The translations under genes and the position numbers were made by a program. A DNA stretch of 64,000 bases, taken from positions 92,901,812 through 92,965,811 of the forward strand of contig NC_090728.1 of NCBI RefSeq assembly GCF_036898095.1. The letters run 5' to 3'. Shown here piece after piece: positions 62,425 through 64,000 of the stretch. Below the pieces are notes generated by a model. The model searched no databases and was not told the origin of the DNA. It saw only the letters and a list, made by a program, of their open reading frames with translations. The DNA comes from Palaemon carinicauda. Its lineage: Eukaryota; Arthropoda; Malacostraca; Decapoda; Palaemonidae. Positions within the stretch are counted from its first letter, which is position 1. Each line of letters starts with the position of its first letter.

Positions 62425-64000
62425 TATTCCTATCCGGATACAAACTTCTGAGTCATTTAATAGGGTTACTACAGTACTGATGATATTTTATATGACCGGT
62501 CAATCAATATTTGGTTGATTGTGTCATGCTTCATGCTGGATAAACACAGCGCATGCAAAATGACCAGACAGTTGTTTGTAGTGTCTCTCCACAACACTAC
62601 CAGTCCCAAAGTGGAGAGGATTTTCTCTCACATCCTCTCTACGATTGAGTCTCTCACATTCCCCTCTCCCACCCTTTTGGTGCGTATCATTGCTGATATG
62701 TTTTTATAATATTCATGATTATTTGAGTGTCTACACATTATCTGTGAGTGCTTGTGACCAGTAAATCACAGTATTTAAAGTCTTTGCTCAGGACGAGATA
62801 ATTACGTGTGTGGCGTCCATTTGAGCTTGGCAGACATGGACACACTCCCTCCTTATCCCTCTTGTCTAGACAGGAGAGGTTGTAGAGAATCTCCATGTAA
62901 TTATTGTAAGGATTGGCCTCCCTTCCAGCAAGAGAGCTATGCCTTTCACTACAGGAATCTGAAAGAGATTTCGTCATTGCCGAGTCTCCTCCTGACAGAA
63001 GTTAGAGAACAATCTTATCTTAAGTAGCGAGAACCTCCCTTCAATATTACATGTCGAGAGTTGGAATTAGCTTTAGCTTCAAGAGACACTCATCAAGAGG
63101 GAGTCGAATACGCACAGCGAGACCTTGAGGAACCAAGTCTTAACTCATCTTATGGGATGATCAATGAACTGACGTGTTCTATAAGACGATCCCGTTGGAG
63201 GAAACCTAGAGTTGAGAAAGCTTTTCCCCCTAAGTCAAAAGGCAACAGTTTGGGATGAGAAGAGCCTTCATTTTCAACACGTTCTCAAGAACCAGGTATG
63301 CCATGTGACGATGGAGTCCCCTAAGCTGAGATCTCCTCTTCAAAGTCTTAAGAGATCCGTAGAAGCTTATAATTGTGGCTGCCGGACTGCTTTACCTGCA
63401 GTCATGCCCCAAGGCTTCACAGAACTATGTATTCCTTTCAGCCCACCCTCTTCTTCCCTACCTAGAGTAGGGAATTTGAGTTGTACTGTTACTGATATCT
63501 TTGCTTGTCAGGATTCAAGCAAGGAAATAGTCCTGCCAGATTATGCTGTACGCACTGCATCTCAACCTGTGATGACATCATCACTCGAGTCAGCCTTGTC
63601 TCTAAGGAAGATTTTTCATCACTTGTGAGGCAAGCCCACTTTTCATCCCAGAATATTCCCTGTGTAGACAGATCATATGGTAATGACAGGAGTGAGTATT
63701 TTTTAGAGGCTCCCTCCCTGGAGAGTTCAGATGTTGGCCAAAATTATGACCCCACTAACATGATTGATGAGCATAAAGGATCAATTTTTCAGGGATTCTC
63801 CCTCCATGTATAAAAGGTGAAGGTAGGGAAGGAGACTTTTATTCCATGCCTGCAGGGACCCTGAAGTTCAAACCAATTGAACTAGGGGATCAAGGTCTCC
63901 TCACCCTGGAAACAGGAACTGAAGACCCAATAGCCCCTACTAGTGTAAGAGCGTGCCTATACAGTACTTACCACTGGGAAAAAGATTTTGTATCAAGGAA
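62425..64000 (+). mobile_element. DIRS-E element 2, 5' part (runs out of window)
   Basis: Starts with TTTTATTCCTATCCGG and ATACAAACTTCTGAGTC, a diverged version of the DIRS-E1 left end (30090-30140), followed by a collinear leader (shared CTCCACAACA block) and gag. The right end lies beyond the window. Confidence 0.72.
62806..64000 (+). pseudogene. DIRS-E2 gag, broken
   Basis: Begins MCGVHLSLADMDTLPPYPSC, then DRRGCRESPCNYCKDW and FHYRNLKEISS, the Cys-rich start that matches DIRS-E1. Stops at 63025 and several later frameshifts break it (63061-63258, 63505-63813). Later blocks include YGMINELTCSIRRSRWRKP and CVDRSYGNDRSEYFLEAPSL. Role as gag inferred from position. Confidence 0.6.

Overview
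This is animal nuclear DNA from a gene-poor, repeat-rich genome, most likely an arthropod and probably a decapod crustacean. The decapod assignment is an inference from the arthropod-like BLM exons, the many DIRS-type retrotransposons, the long (CT)n/(GA)n tracts and the LINE tail families. No prokaryotic gene, CRISPR array, rRNA or recognisable tRNA is present. The only host gene I can support is a RecQ-family helicase of the BLM type on the + strand. Five of its exons (2321-2507, 5995-6072, 29750-29945, 51305-51486, 60184-60340) join in perfect phase. They encode the end of the RecA-like helicase core (motifs IV-VI), the RQC zinc-binding module and the start of the RQC winged helix. The gene continues beyond both ends of the window.

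Almost everything else is intronic transposon debris. Intron 1 (2508-5994) holds an RTE-like LINE copy; another lies upstream of the first exon. Intron 2 (6073-29749) holds a CR1/jockey-like LINE, remnants of an unrecognised repeat-borne gene, and a nested stack: a minus-strand RTE-like LINE split into halves (11244-12556 and 21866-23842) by a DIRS-like element (family C), which is itself split by a 6.45-kb DIRS element (A1, 13217-19669). A damaged DIRS-B element follows (25600-29300). Intron 3 (29946-51304) holds a DIRS-E element (about 30075-46380) interrupted by a 1.6-kb DNA transposon, an unclassified block and a second complete DIRS-A element (A2, 38963-45584). A minus-strand DIRS-C element follows (46665-51190). 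Intron 4 (51487-60183) holds DIRS-D (52836-58739) and a LINE remnant. Intron 5 (from 60341) holds microsatellites, a piggyBac-type MITE and the 5' end of a second DIRS-E.

The main result is the DIRS set: eight elements of five families. Where the 3' end survives (A1, A2, B, D, E1) the same architecture appears: inverted terminal repeats with different outer extensions on each side, plus an internal complementary region just inside the right repeat whose sequence is the reverse complement of the joined right and left ends. Their genes run gag, reverse transcriptase, RNase H, a methyltransferase-like segment and a tyrosine recombinase in an overlapping frame. A2 landed inside the recombinase gene of DIRS-E1, so the target can be read across the insertion, with crossover within a run of T and no target duplication. 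Other notable points are an RT-less gag-gag chimera (A1), snap-back hairpins at three retroelement ends, and a DIRS-C gag with a zinc-binding-like N-terminal exon and a clean intron.
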